This document shows positions 8,747 through 17,151 of a stretch of 64,000 nt of DNA, one piece after another. The stretch is taken from NCBI RefSeq assembly GCF_019904295.1, contig NZ_CP065359.1:1451001-1515000 (forward strand), in the 5' to 3' direction. Position 1 is the first letter of the stretch. Each line of letters starts with the position of its first letter. The notes beneath the pieces were generated by a model. That model saw only the letters and a program-made list of their open reading frames with translations, did no database searches and was not told where the DNA came from. The position numbers and the translations under genes are program-made. The stretch is from Ruegeria sp. SCSIO 43209 (GTDB lineage: Bacteria; Pseudomonadota; Alphaproteobacteria; Rhodobacterales; Rhodobacteraceae).

Positions 8747-9252
8747 GTGTCCTTGGTGCACCGCGCCAAACGCGTTGTCCTGACCCGTCCAGGCGGACAG
8801 GCGCTTTTGGGGAGGTGTCTTGTACGGGCGATATCGGACGGCGCGCGGCAGGGTCTGGCGCTTTGGCCCCCTGCCCGTATACTCAATCGTTGCGCGCGCG
8901 TCATCGCGGTTCTTCTCCGACAGGCGCGTCTAAATGCGGCCCGCCCATTTATTCCTTTCACCCGCATAGACGGGTTCAGGCGTTCATCTGCCCCATTGGG
9001 GCATAATCGGTCTGCCGCGCCGCGCGGGATCTATCCTCACCATCAGCTCAGCAGCGAAACTCAAAACACGGGGCTTGCAGGCACAAAATACCCGGCCCGT
9101 TCGATCACAATAAAAGCAGTCCTGTGGAAAAGACAATGGGCAAACTGCATCGCGACCCAAGAACGCGCCGAAGAGTCCCTTCATCTGTTCAGAATATCCA
9201 GGGGTTGAATTGAACCGCAGGCTCAAGAGGGGGCTGGCCCCCTCCTCCGCCT
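8747..9252 (-). promoter_or_regulatory. Long leader and promoter region of rne (no gene seen)
   Basis: This 506 bp gap lies between dctD and rne, both on the minus strand. I see no convincing ORF. It holds several hairpins: TGCCCC-ATT-GGGGCA at 8989-9003; GGCAGGG at 8847-8853 with CCCTGCC at 8869-8875; and an overlapping longer-range stem TACGGGC (8823-8829) with GCCCGTA (8873-8879) that would compete with it. A long structured 5' untranslated region fits autoregulation of RNase E, well known in enterobacteria, but here that is inference. Confidence 0.45.
9227..9244 (-). terminator. Hairpin just past dctD stop, possible terminator
   Basis: An 8 bp perfect inverted repeat GAGGGGGC-TG-GCCCCCTC lies 9 bp past the dctD stop. 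There is no T-run after it on the minus strand, so it may be a Rho-dependent or mRNA-end-stabilising structure and not an intrinsic terminator. Confidence 0.4.
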
Positions 9253-10587
9253 TCACAGGTAATCCGAACGCTGCAACCCGTACTTCGCCATCTTTTCGTT
9301 CAGTGTCCGGCGTGGCAGGCAGAGTTCTTCCATCACCGAGGCAATCGATCCCTTGTGACGGCGCATCGTATTGTCGATCAGCATCCGCTCGAAGGCTTCA
9401 ACATATTCCTTCAACGGCTTGCCTTCAGTTGTCATCACTGGCTGCATCTCTTCGTGATCCGACATCAGCAGCGAAGCAATTGTCCCCGACCCGCGCCGCG
9501 ACTGCAGCACCGCACGCTCAGCAATGTTGATCAACTGCCTCACATTCCCGGGCCACGGGGCCTGAAGCAGTTGAGCCGCTTCCTGCGCACTGACCTGAGG
9601 CGCGTCGCAGCCATATTCCTCTGCGAACTGTTCGCTCAGACGGGTGAACAGCGTCAGGATGTCCTCACCCCGCTGTCGCAGCGGAGGCATGGTGATGCGC
9701 AGCGCCGCCAACCGATAGAACAGATCGGGACGCAATACATCTTCTGAGGTTTTGCCCGCTTCCTGCAGGTTCGAAATCGCAACGATCCGCGTTTCCGCAG
9801 GGGTGCCCTGCTCATTCATAACGCTCAAGAGGCGGGCCTGCAGCGTATCACTCAGGGCTTCGACATCCTCAAGAACCAGCGTACCGCCGCGGGCCTCTTC
9901 GATGGCGGGCAACTGCGTGTCCTCGGGCAACATCGGGCCAAACAGGCGTTTCGACAGCGCTTCTTCCTCAAGTGCTGCGCAAGAAACCAGGACGAATTTC
10001 TTACCCGCCCGGCTACCAACCGCGTGCAATGCATGCGCCACCAAAGTCTTTCCGGTTCCGGTTTCCCCATCGATCAGGACATGACCATCCGCCTGCCCCA
10101 GATCCAGAATATCTTCACGCAACCGCTCCATGACGGGGCTGGCACCGATCAGCTTGTTCATGATCTGCGTACCGCCAGACAGCTCACGCCGCAGGGCTCG
10201 GTTGTCAAGCGTCAGACGACGCGCATTGCTGGCGCGTTTGGCCAGTTCGGACATGCGATCGGGGTTAAACGGCTTTTCAAGGAAATCGAACGCCCCGACA
10301 CGCATCGCCTCTACGGCCATTGGCACGTCACCATGTCCCGTGATCATGATCACCGGTAGCGTGCTATCGGCCCCCATCAGCTTTTTCAGCAGTTGAATGC
10401 CATCCATTCCCGGCATCTTGATGTCAGAGATCACGATCCCGGGATATTCTGGCCCCAAGACCTTGAGCGCATCCTCGGCACTTGAAAAGGTTTCGGTGTC
10501 GTACCCCGACAAAGCCAGCCACTGGCTGATCGACTGGCGCATGTCCTGTTCATCATCCACGATGGCGATTTTCATGGCCTGTGCCAT
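9253..10587 (-). CDS. dctD: DctD-like response regulator lacking the sigma-54 contact motif
   Basis: I take the ATG at 10587 (444 residues), preceded by AGAGGAA; a GTG two codons upstream is possible. The receiver domain spans about 6-120 with phospho-acceptor D55 in VISDIKMPG and the switch Lys in FLEKPFNP. The AAA+ domain has Walker A GETGTGKT (174-181), an Arg-finger region LRPDLFYRL and a C-terminal Fis-type helix-turn-helix (SVMEELCLPRRTLNEKM). After LFG (215-217), where sigma-54 activators have the GAFTGA loop, the sequence is PMLPEDTQLPAIEEARGGTL, several residues shorter, and Walker B reads LVLED instead of LFLDE. It pairs with dctB 11 bp upstream. It probably controls C4-dicarboxylate or related organic acid uptake, but perhaps without sigma-54. 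Confidence 0.85.
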   Translation of the reverse strand: MAQAMKIAIVDDEQDMRQSISQWLALSGYDTETFSSAEDALKVLGPEYPGIVISDIKMPGMDGIQLLKKLMGADSTLPVIMITGHGDVPMAVEAMRVGAFDFLEKPFNPDRMSELAKRASNARRLTLDNRALRRELSGGTQIMNKLIGASPVMERLREDILDLGQADGHVLIDGETGTGKTLVAHALHAVGSRAGKKFVLVSCAALEEEALSKRLFGPMLPEDTQLPAIEEARGGTLVLEDVEALSDTLQARLLSVMNEQGTPAETRIVAISNLQEAGKTSEDVLRPDLFYRLAALRITMPPLRQRGEDILTLFTRLSEQFAEEYGCDAPQVSAQEAAQLLQAPWPGNVRQLINIAERAVLQSRRGSGTIASLLMSDHEEMQPVMTTEGKPLKEYVEAFERMLIDNTMRRHKGSIASVMEELCLPRRTLNEKMAKYGLQRSDYL

Positions 10588-10598
10588 AGTCACTTCCT

Positions 10599-12377
10599 CT
10601 ATTCCGCGGCCTCAAGGCCGTCGCTTCCCAATATGGGCAATTGCATCTCAAACACCGCGCCACCCTGTTGGCCGTTGCGCGCGGTCAGCCGTCCGCCATG
10701 GTCGTTCACGATCCCGGACGAGATGGCAAGCCCCAGACCAACGCCGTCCCCCGGGCGTTTGGTCGTATAAAACGGCTCGAACAGGTTTTCGATATCCTCG
10801 ATCCCGTGGCCATTGTCCCGCACGGTCAGTACCGCAGTTTCACCTGCAGCGAGAATGATCTCGACATCCGGCTCATCCACAGACTTGGTCGCATCCAGCG
10901 CATTGCGCAAGAGATTGACCATAACCTGTTCGATCCGCATCCGATCACCCATCACTATAACAGGTTCTTCGGGCAAAATCTGGGTTATCTTCACATGCCG
11001 CTGACGCAGCTGCGGTTCCATCATCGACAGGGACGAGGCCAGCGCTTCGCCAAGATTTACTGGCGAAAACGCATCTGCACCTTTGCGCGCATAGGATTTG
11101 AGCTGGCGCGTGATCGCTCCCATCCGCTCGATCAATCCGTCGATCCGCCCAAAGCTGGCCAACGCCTCTTCGGGTCGGTTTCGACGCAAAAGCAGACGCG
11201 CGCCGGCCAGATAAGTTTTCATCGCAGCCAGAGGTTGATTTAACTCGTGACTGACTGCCGCAGACATCTCTCCAAGTGCTGCCAGTTTTGAGCTCTGGGC
11301 AAGGGTTTGTTCGGCAACTTCCAGCGTCTTTTCAACACGTTCACGCTCAGCGATTTCCCGCTGCAGCCTTACGTTCAATGCGCGAAGCTCCGCCGACTCG
11401 CGCTGGAACAAGGTCATGCGCAACGTCGCTCTGCGGCTGAGCGCATAGAAGGTCAGTGCCAGAAGAATCGCAAAGGCCATGATCTCAAGCGCCAGAACGC
11501 TGTTCACCCGCTCGCGGATCGACGAATAGGTGGTGAACGAGGTCATTTGCCAGCCTCGGAACGGAATACGGGTCTCCATCCGCATCACAGCCTCGCCCTG
11601 AAGATAGGCATCGGGGGGCAAAGCGCTCCAATCGGTTGTGGCCCGGATCGCGCGCTGGATCGCGTTCTGAGGGGGTTGGCGCAACATGGCACCGCTTTCA
11701 TCTAGACCCCGCCACTGAGGCTCGGTCGAGAGGATGATCGTTCCAGTGCTGTCTGTGACCATCACCGCGTCAGAAATACCAGCCCAGGCGCGTTCAAATT
11801 TCTGCAAATCAACTTCGACTACGATCACGCCAAGGATCTCTGCATTCGCCTCGATTCGCCGCGAGTACACAAAGCTATAACCGCCGGACTCACGTGGAAT
11901 GACCGAGAATATAGTGGCATTCGATCGAATTGCATCGATGAAGTAAGGCGAGTTCCGGTGGCTTTCCTGCAACCGGTTCCGGTCGGTTGCAGCACGTGTC
12001 AGGCCATCCCCATCCAGCAAAACCAGCGAGGCCGCCCCGATTTCTTCAACGAAAGAGATCAGGCGCTGGCTCGACAGCGTGTAATCGCTGGATTGCAGGG
12101 CCGAAATCAGGGTGGGGTCACGGGCGAGCAACTGCGGCACGATGGCGTTGCGTCGCAACTCACTCAGCAGGTTGCCGGAATACAAGGCTAACCGCAGTTC
12201 GGCGCGGTTTCTGGTCGATTCGGTGAAGCGACTGGTTAGCAGACTGTTGGTGATCCACACTGTGGCGACGGTAGCAAGCAGCAACAAAAAAACGGCAAGC
12301 CGCAGCCGCCAGCCCATAGGCGCGCCGCGAAACCGGTTCAGAAACCCTTTGCTGTCTGCTTGATCTTCCGCGCTCAT
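10599..12377 (-). CDS. dctB: DctB-like membrane sensor histidine kinase
   Basis: The 592-residue protein has a first membrane helix at about 24-46, a periplasmic sensor region of some 240 residues of the double-PAS DctB type, a second helix near 290-312, a coiled coil, and a kinase core. The H box is SHELNQPLAAMKTYL (phospho-His), the N box NLLRNALDAT, and the G boxes VRDNGHGI and GVGLGLAISSGI are intact. It would phosphorylate the adjacent DctD when it senses a dicarboxylate such as succinate or malate. No dctA or dctPQM transporter lies nearby, so the pair is orphaned from its expected target in this window. Confidence 0.9.
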   Translation of the reverse strand: MSAEDQADSKGFLNRFRGAPMGWRLRLAVFLLLLATVATVWITNSLLTSRFTESTRNRAELRLALYSGNLLSELRRNAIVPQLLARDPTLISALQSSDYTLSSQRLISFVEEIGAASLVLLDGDGLTRAATDRNRLQESHRNSPYFIDAIRSNATIFSVIPRESGGYSFVYSRRIEANAEILGVIVVEVDLQKFERAWAGISDAVMVTDSTGTIILSTEPQWRGLDESGAMLRQPPQNAIQRAIRATTDWSALPPDAYLQGEAVMRMETRIPFRGWQMTSFTTYSSIRERVNSVLALEIMAFAILLALTFYALSRRATLRMTLFQRESAELRALNVRLQREIAERERVEKTLEVAEQTLAQSSKLAALGEMSAAVSHELNQPLAAMKTYLAGARLLLRRNRPEEALASFGRIDGLIERMGAITRQLKSYARKGADAFSPVNLGEALASSLSMMEPQLRQRHVKITQILPEEPVIVMGDRMRIEQVMVNLLRNALDATKSVDEPDVEIILAAGETAVLTVRDNGHGIEDIENLFEPFYTTKRPGDGVGLGLAISSGIVNDHGGRLTARNGQQGGAVFEMQLPILGSDGLEAAE

Positions 12378-12413
12378 GTACTGACGCTACGCGTCCCGAC
12401 TGATGACCTCAAG

Positions 12414-13082
12414 TCACGCGGGCGTCAGCACCCCGGCCAATGCGCGGAAGAGCGCCGTCCCGTCAGTGCCTCCGTGGCCTGAATCCGCCGCCCGTTCTGG
12501 GTGGGGCATCATGCCTAACACGCGCCGGTTGTGCGATAAAATCCCTGCAATATCGTCGCGCGAACCATTGGGATTTTCGGCATATGTGAAGGCAACGCGA
12601 TCCTGATCTTTCAACTCGGCCAAGGTCTCATCGTCTGCGAAATAATTGCCATCGTGATGCGCAATCGGGATATCGATCACATCCCCGGCATTGTACCCTT
12701 CAGTAAAGGCGCTATCGCTGGTTTCGACTTTCAGTCCGATCGTTTTGCAGATGTATTTCAGACCGGCATTGCGCAACAGCGCGCCAGGCAGAATTCCGGT
12801 TTCGGTCAGAACCTGAAAACCGTTGCAGATGCCGACGGCATAGCCACCACGCTCGGTATGCGCGGCCAGCGCTTTACAAATGGGCGATTGGGCCGCAATC
12901 GCGCCGCAGCGCAGATAGTCACCATAGGAAAACCCACCCGGAACACCGACAATATCTATGCCCTCGGGCAGCGCGGCATCTTTATGCCAGACCATATCGA
13001 CGGAAAAACCGGCCTGCTCGAAGGCGACGGCAAGGTCCCGATCACAGTTGGAACCAGGAAAAACGATGACGGCTGCGCGCAT
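12414..13082 (-). CDS. purQ: Phosphoribosylformylglycinamidine synthase, glutaminase subunit PurQ
   Basis: The 222-residue product starts [16 protein letters not shown] and contains [13 protein letters not shown] and [17 protein letters not shown], where the Cys is the glutaminase nucleophile, plus MMPHPERA with the catalytic His/Glu. It releases ammonia from glutamine for PurL in step 4 of purine synthesis. It lies 25 bp downstream of purS and belongs to the purC-purS-purQ set. The catalytic partner PurL is encoded far away at 31 kb on the other strand, so stoichiometry must rely on separate promoters. Confidence 0.96.
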   Translation of the reverse strand: MRAAVIVFPGSNCDRDLAVAFEQAGFSVDMVWHKDAALPEGIDIVGVPGGFSYGDYLRCGAIAAQSPICKALAAHTERGGYAVGICNGFQVLTETGILPGALLRNAGLKYICKTIGLKVETSDSAFTEGYNAGDVIDIPIAHHDGNYFADDETLAELKDQDRVAFTYAENPNGSRDDIAGILSHNRRVLGMMPHPERAADSGHGGTDGTALFRALAGVLTPA

Positions 13083-13107
13083 GGCGGACCCTCCTAGGTC
13101 GGAAAAC

Positions 13108-13338
13108 TCAGAGCAGTTCGATCTCGAAGCGTTCGATGACCGTGTTGGCCAACAGCTTTTCGCACATCTTGGTTACGTCCGCCTCGGTCGCGCCGTCTGC
13201 CAGTTCCAGATCGATCACCTTGCCCTGACGGACACCTTCGACCTGATCAAAGCCCATCGCACCCAATGCGTGACGCACAGCCTCGCCCTGCGGGTCCAGA
13301 ACCCCGTTCTTGAGCATCACATGCACACGTGCTTTCAT
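13108..13338 (-). CDS. purS: Phosphoribosylformylglycinamidine synthase subunit PurS
   Basis: A longer frame starts at 13368, but [20 protein letters not shown] is the normal PurS N terminus, so the start is taken at 13338 (76 residues). The central [11 protein letters not shown] and the C-terminal [17 protein letters not shown] match the family. PurS is the small dimeric scaffold that docks PurQ onto the small type of PurL and helps channel ammonia. It sits between purC and purQ; the 100 bp before it contains no other gene. Confidence 0.95.
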   Translation of the reverse strand: MKARVHVMLKNGVLDPQGEAVRHALGAMGFDQVEGVRQGKVIDLELADGATEADVTKMCEKLLANTVIERFEIELL

Positions 13339-13438
13339 TTTCGAGAACTCCACTGATGGACCGCGCATCGATCCGTTTCGTTGGGCGCGGGATACCCCGC
13401 TTGGGCTTGTCGGACAACCCTGTCGATATGAGACAGGA

Positions 13439-14194
13439 TCAGTTGATCAGCGTTGGTTTTGTGACATTGCTTTTGGGCAGAACGCCAAGACGGCGGGCGA
13501 CCTCAGAATATGCATCAGTCAGACTACCCAGATCACGGCGGAACACATCCTTGTCCAGCTTCTGACCGGTTTCGATATCCCATAGACGGCAGCTATCGGG
13601 GCTGATTTCGTCCGCAATGATCAGTCGTTGGAAATCGCCTTCGAACACGCGCCCGATCTCGATTTTGAAATCGACCAGACGAATACCAACCGCCAGCATC
13701 ACGCCGCTCATGAAATCATTAACGCGCAGTGCAAGGCTCAGGATATCGTCCATATCCTGCTGGCTCGCCCAGCCGAATGCCGCAATGTGCTCTTCGGTCA
13801 CCAGCGGATCACCCAGCGCATCGTCCTTGTAGCAGTATTCAACAATCGGGCGCGGCAGTTGAGTACCCTCGGCGATACCGAGGCGTTTGGACATCGATCC
13901 GGCGGCATAGTTGCGGACGATCACTTCCAGTGGAATGATCTCACAATTCCGCACAAGTTGTTCTCGCATGTTCAGACGGCGAATGAAATGCGTCGGAACT
14001 CCGATCTGGGCCAGACCGGTCATGAAGAATTCGCTTAACCGGTTGTTCAGAACGCCCTTTCCATCGATCACGTCTTTCTTCTCGGCGTTGAAAGCTGTGG
14101 CGTCATCCTTGAAGTACTGCACGATGGTGCCCGGCTCGGGACCTTCATACAGGATCTTGGCTTTACCTTCGTAAATCTTCTTGCGACGCGCCAT
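13439..14194 (-). CDS. purC: Phosphoribosylaminoimidazole-succinocarboxamide synthase
   Basis: The 251-residue protein begins with [20 protein letters not shown], the ATP-binding glycine-poor loop of SAICAR synthetase, and contains [21 protein letters not shown] and LVDFKIEIG with SPDSCRLWD further on, all diagnostic. It joins CAIR and aspartate in purine synthesis. It is the first gene of the purC-purS-purQ unit and is divergent from the DUF1476 gene, with 187 bp between the starts, which must hold both promoters. Confidence 0.96.
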   Translation of the reverse strand: MARRKKIYEGKAKILYEGPEPGTIVQYFKDDATAFNAEKKDVIDGKGVLNNRLSEFFMTGLAQIGVPTHFIRRLNMREQLVRNCEIIPLEVIVRNYAAGSMSKRLGIAEGTQLPRPIVEYCYKDDALGDPLVTEEHIAAFGWASQQDMDDILSLALRVNDFMSGVMLAVGIRLVDFKIEIGRVFEGDFQRLIIADEISPDSCRLWDIETGQKLDKDVFRRDLGSLTDAYSEVARRLGVLPKSNVTKPTLIN

Positions 14195-14381
14195 GAGCGA
14201 CCTTTCCAGTCTGGGGAAAGGGAATGAGTCCCTTCACGTTGGCGCCCTCATAGTGCAAGCCCCGCTTTCCCGCAAGTTCGCAACCCCGAGAGGCTTTGAC
14301 GCAGCGCAAATACCTTGCGCACAGGGCGTCGTATAGTCATATCATCAGAAAAGAACATCTAACCCAAGAGGTCCCCAACCA

Positions 14382-14702
14382 ATGACCACATTCGACGAAC
14401 GTGAAGCCGCGTTTGAAAACAAATTCGCTCATGACGAAAAGATGCAGTTCATCGCCCGGATGCGCCGCAATCGATTTATGGCTGTATGGGCCTCGGCGCT
14501 GAAAGGCGAGACTGTGGAACAGGCACGTAAATACGGGCAGGAACTGGTCCACACCGACCTGCAGAATGTCAGCGAAGACGATGTTGTCGAGGCGGTCAAA
14601 GGGTACCTCGGTGATCTCGCGGATGAGGCTAAAATCCGCGAGAAGATGGTCGAACTTCTGGTCGAAGCCAAAGAGCAGGTGATGGCGGAAGCCGAGTCCT
14701 GA
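14382..14702 (+). CDS. DUF1476 protein, F1-ATPase zeta-type inhibitor
   Basis: The 106-residue, mostly helical protein starts MTTFDEREAAFENKFAHDEK and continues with MQFIARMRRNRFMAVWA, the signature of DUF1476. In Paracoccus and relatives this family is the zeta subunit, whose N-terminal part blocks ATP hydrolysis by F1-ATPase. The N-terminal inhibitory stretch is present. It is divergent from purC, an arrangement common in Rhodobacteraceae. It is followed by two hairpins, one or both of which probably end the transcript. Confidence 0.88.
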   Translation: MTTFDEREAAFENKFAHDEKMQFIARMRRNRFMAVWASALKGETVEQARKYGQELVHTDLQNVSEDDVVEAVKGYLGDLADEAKIREKMVELLVEAKEQVMAEAES

Positions 14703-14714
14703 TGCCTGAGCTGC

Positions 14715-14739
14715 AAAACTCATGATCTTCATGAGTTTT
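14715..14739 (+). terminator. AT-rich hairpin after the zeta-inhibitor gene
   Basis: A perfect 11 bp inverted repeat AAAACTCATGA-TCT-TCATGAGTTTT begins 13 bp after the DUF1476 stop. The right arm ends in four T followed by ATGAATTTGATTT. It may be an intrinsic terminator or a processing site ahead of the stronger hairpin at 14753. Confidence 0.55.
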
Positions 14740-14752
14740 ATGAATTTGATTT

Positions 14753-14790
14753 GACGCCCCGGTCATGAGACACGGGGCGTCTCATATTTT
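14753..14790 (+). terminator. GC-rich hairpin before the methyltransferase gene, with an alternative fold
   Basis: GACGCCCC (14753-14760) pairs with GGGGCGTC (14774-14781) and is followed by a short T-rich tract. The loop contains ATGAGAC (14765-14771), which can instead pair with GTCTCAT (14779-14785). The two stems share 14779-14781 and cannot form together. It may simply terminate the upstream gene, or be a switching leader for the homocysteine methyltransferase. Confidence 0.55.
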
Positions 14791-14823
14791 GACGGGCTGT
14801 GGCCCCAATTTTGGAATACTCCA

Positions 14824-15837
14824 ATGACAAACGCGCTCAGCAACCTTCTGGAAACCGTTGACGTCATTCTGGCGGATGGCGCAACCGGGACGAACCTGTT
14901 CAACATGGGCCTGCAATCAGGCGATGCGCCGGAATTGTGGAACGTCGATGCGCCTGACAAGATTCGTGCTCTGTATCAGGGCTCGGTCGATGCCGGCAGT
15001 GATCTGTTTTTGACAAACACATTTGGTGGAACAGCCGCGCGTTTGAAGTTACACGACGCCCAGAACCGCGTGGCCGAGCTGAATCGTATTGGCGCTGAAC
15101 TGGGTCGCGAAGTCGCTGATAAGGCAGGTCGCCCGATCATCGTGGCCGGCTCTGTTGGCCCGACCGGCGAGATCATGGAACCTGTCGGCAGTCTTTCACA
15201 CGCCGAAGCCGTCGAGATGTTTCATGAACAGGCTGCGGCGCTAAAGACTGGAGGCGCAGATGTTCTGTGGCTTGAGACCATAAGCGCGCCGGAAGAATTC
15301 CGGGCTGCGGCAGAAGCGTTCGCTCTGGCAGATATGCCGTGGTGCGGCACCATGAGTTTTGACACGGCTGGCCGCACAATGATGGGTGTTACATCTTCTG
15401 ATCTGGCAATGATCGTGGAAACTCTGCCCAATCCTCCGGTTGCGTTCGGGGCGAATTGCGGCACTGGTGCCTCGGATATACTGCGGACGGTGCTTGGGTT
15501 CGCTGCCCAAGGAAACGAACGTCCACTGATTTCCAAGGGCAACGCAGGGATTCCGAAATATGTGGACGGTCATATCCATTATGACGGAACGCCTGAACTG
15601 ATGGGCCAGTACGCTGCCATGGCGCGCGATGCAGGTGCAACGATCATTGGCGGTTGCTGTGGCACTATGCCTGCGCATTTGCGCAAAATGCGCGAGGCGT
15701 TAGATAACGGTCCGCGCGGCGAGCGCCCGACCCTGGATCAGATCGTATCGGCGCTTGGTCCGTTTACCTCAGCCTCAGATGGCACTGGGGACGAGGCCGT
15801 TCCCGAACGGCGCACTCGTCGCCGCCGCCGGGCCTGA
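14824..15837 (+). CDS. bmt: Betaine-homocysteine S-methyltransferase family protein
   Basis: The 337-residue protein starts with a VILADGATGTNLF motif and carries the zinc cysteines of the homocysteine methyltransferase domain: GANCGTGASD near residue 217 and GGCCGTMPAH near 278. It transfers a methyl group, probably from glycine betaine or dimethylsulfoniopropionate-like donors, to homocysteine to form methionine. A C-terminal tail ends in RRTRRRRRA, longer and more basic than the core needs. A structured region precedes the start codon. The donor cannot be proved from sequence; S-methylmethionine is an alternative. Confidence 0.88.
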   Translation: MTNALSNLLETVDVILADGATGTNLFNMGLQSGDAPELWNVDAPDKIRALYQGSVDAGSDLFLTNTFGGTAARLKLHDAQNRVAELNRIGAELGREVADKAGRPIIVAGSVGPTGEIMEPVGSLSHAEAVEMFHEQAAALKTGGADVLWLETISAPEEFRAAAEAFALADMPWCGTMSFDTAGRTMMGVTSSDLAMIVETLPNPPVAFGANCGTGASDILRTVLGFAAQGNERPLISKGNAGIPKYVDGHIHYDGTPELMGQYAAMARDAGATIIGGCCGTMPAHLRKMREALDNGPRGERPTLDQIVSALGPFTSASDGTGDEAVPERRTRRRRRA

Positions 15838-15845
15838 TTGAATGA

Positions 15846-16622
15846 TCAGCGCCCTTCGAATTTCGCAGGGCGCTTTTCCAGAAAGGCTACGACGCCTTCG
15901 GCAAAGTCTCGGGTACGTCCGCATTCGCCCTGCAGGTGGGCTTCGGCTGCAAGTTGCTGAGGTAATGTTCTATCGTAAGTTCCCCGGATCGCTTGTTTGA
16001 TCGCGCGAAACCCGGAGGTTGGGCCATTCGCCAAATACGCGGCTCTCTTGCGCCAATGAGCGTCGAACTCATCATCTGCAACCGCTTCCCAGATCAATCC
16101 CCATTCATCCGCCTGGCGCGCGCTGATCTTGTCTGCAAACAACGCTGCACCCATCGCTTTGGCAAACCCCATCTGACGCGGCATGAACCAGGTGCCGCCT
16201 GCATCGGGCAGCAGACCGATCCGAGCGAAAGCTTGCAGGAAATAGGCACTCTGGGTTGCTATCACTACATCGGCACAAAGTGCCAGGTTAGCCCCCGCCC
16301 CCGCTGCTGGCCCGTTAACTGCCGCTATAGTTGGCACGGGGCAATCATAGACAGCCTCAAGCATCGGTTCATATTCGTCCCGAAGCGCGCGTTCGAGGTC
16401 GATCTTTCCTGTGCTCGACGCGTCGCCAAGATCTTGCCCCGAACAAAAGGCAGGTCCAGCACCGGTCAGGACGATCGCGCGAGCGTGTTGCGCGGCATCT
16501 TTCATTGCGTAGGTGATCTCGGCCCGCATCTGCGTCGTCAACGCATTCATCTTATCCGGCCGGTTCAATGTCAAAACCGCCAAATTATCAGTAATGTCCA
16601 GAAGGACCGCTTCGTATTCCAT
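15846..16622 (-). CDS. Enoyl-CoA hydratase/isomerase family protein
   Basis: The open frame extends to 16739, but the N-terminal 39 residues are unlike the family; MEYEAVLLDITDNLAVLTLN is the normal beginning, so the start is the ATG at 16622 (258 residues). The crotonase oxyanion-hole segments GPAFCSGQDLG and VNGPAAGAGANLAL are present, followed by RIGLLPDAGGTWF. This resembles PaaG-like isomerases, which lack the usual hydratase Glu pair, but the exact substrate is unclear. It follows ccmH on the minus strand after 73 bp and is convergent with bmt. Confidence 0.88.
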   Translation of the reverse strand: MEYEAVLLDITDNLAVLTLNRPDKMNALTTQMRAEITYAMKDAAQHARAIVLTGAGPAFCSGQDLGDASSTGKIDLERALRDEYEPMLEAVYDCPVPTIAAVNGPAAGAGANLALCADVVIATQSAYFLQAFARIGLLPDAGGTWFMPRQMGFAKAMGAALFADKISARQADEWGLIWEAVADDEFDAHWRKRAAYLANGPTSGFRAIKQAIRGTYDRTLPQQLAAEAHLQGECGRTRDFAEGVVAFLEKRPAKFEGR

Positions 16623-16695
16623 GCAAAACCTCAGCTGCGCAGCGTTCTGCAAAACACTGACGCAAATGCGGAAAAAGGAAAAGAAGAACCGCGCG

Positions 16696-17151
16696 TCAGT
16701 CTTCCAGAATTCGGCGCAGACGCTCTTGTTCTTCCTCACTAAGGCCTTCTGAATGCGCTACTTCCTGATGCTGCGCACGCTTGCGCAAAAAGTTCCACCC
16801 CATGCCGGCCGCTATCAGCAGCATGACAGGAGCCGACAGCCATAACAACAGATTGGCGCCGGTCGCGGTGGGTTTCAGCAGCACATATTCGCCATAGCGA
16901 TCAACGATGAAGTCCACAACCTCTTGATCAGTATCCCCCGCAACCAGACGTTCTCGCACCAAGATACGCAGATCACGCGCAAGTTCAGCATTGCTTTCGT
17001 CAATGCTTTCGTTCCGGCACACCAAGCAGCGCAGACCGGTACTAATATCCCGCGCTCGTGTCTCGAGCGCCGGGTCGTCAAGCACTTCATCCGGCTGAAT
17101 AGCCATGATCGGGGATGCAATCAGCAGCAGGATAACAAGCAGGCGCTTCAT
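16696..17151 (-). CDS. ccmH: Cytochrome c maturation protein CcmH
   Basis: The start is set at 17151, because MKRLLVILLLIASPIMAIQP forms a signal peptide and the upstream extension does not resemble the family (151 residues). The heme-ligation thiol motif is LRCLVCRNESI near residue 40, and a C-terminal membrane helix (LLLWLSAPVMLLIAAGMGW) anchors the protein. CcmH reduces the apocytochrome CXXCH cysteines in the periplasm. Its ATG overlaps the ccmF stop by 4 bp, so the two are translationally coupled. CcdA at 4.8 kb would keep it reduced. Confidence 0.95.
   Translation of the reverse strand: MKRLLVILLLIASPIMAIQPDEVLDDPALETRARDISTGLRCLVCRNESIDESNAELARDLRILVRERLVAGDTDQEVVDFIVDRYGEYVLLKPTATGANLLLWLSAPVMLLIAAGMGWNFLRKRAQHQEVAHSEGLSEEEQERLRRILED

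Noticed and set aside
8714..9208. A 164-residue plus-strand ORF covering the rne leader
   Set aside because: Composition is random-like and rich in Arg, it overlaps the rne start antisense, and it lacks a domain; more likely a chance ORF in GC-rich DNA.
16623..16739. N-terminal extension of the enoyl-CoA hydratase ORF
   Set aside because: The extra 39 residues do not resemble the crotonase family; the normal start is MEYEAVLL at 16622.
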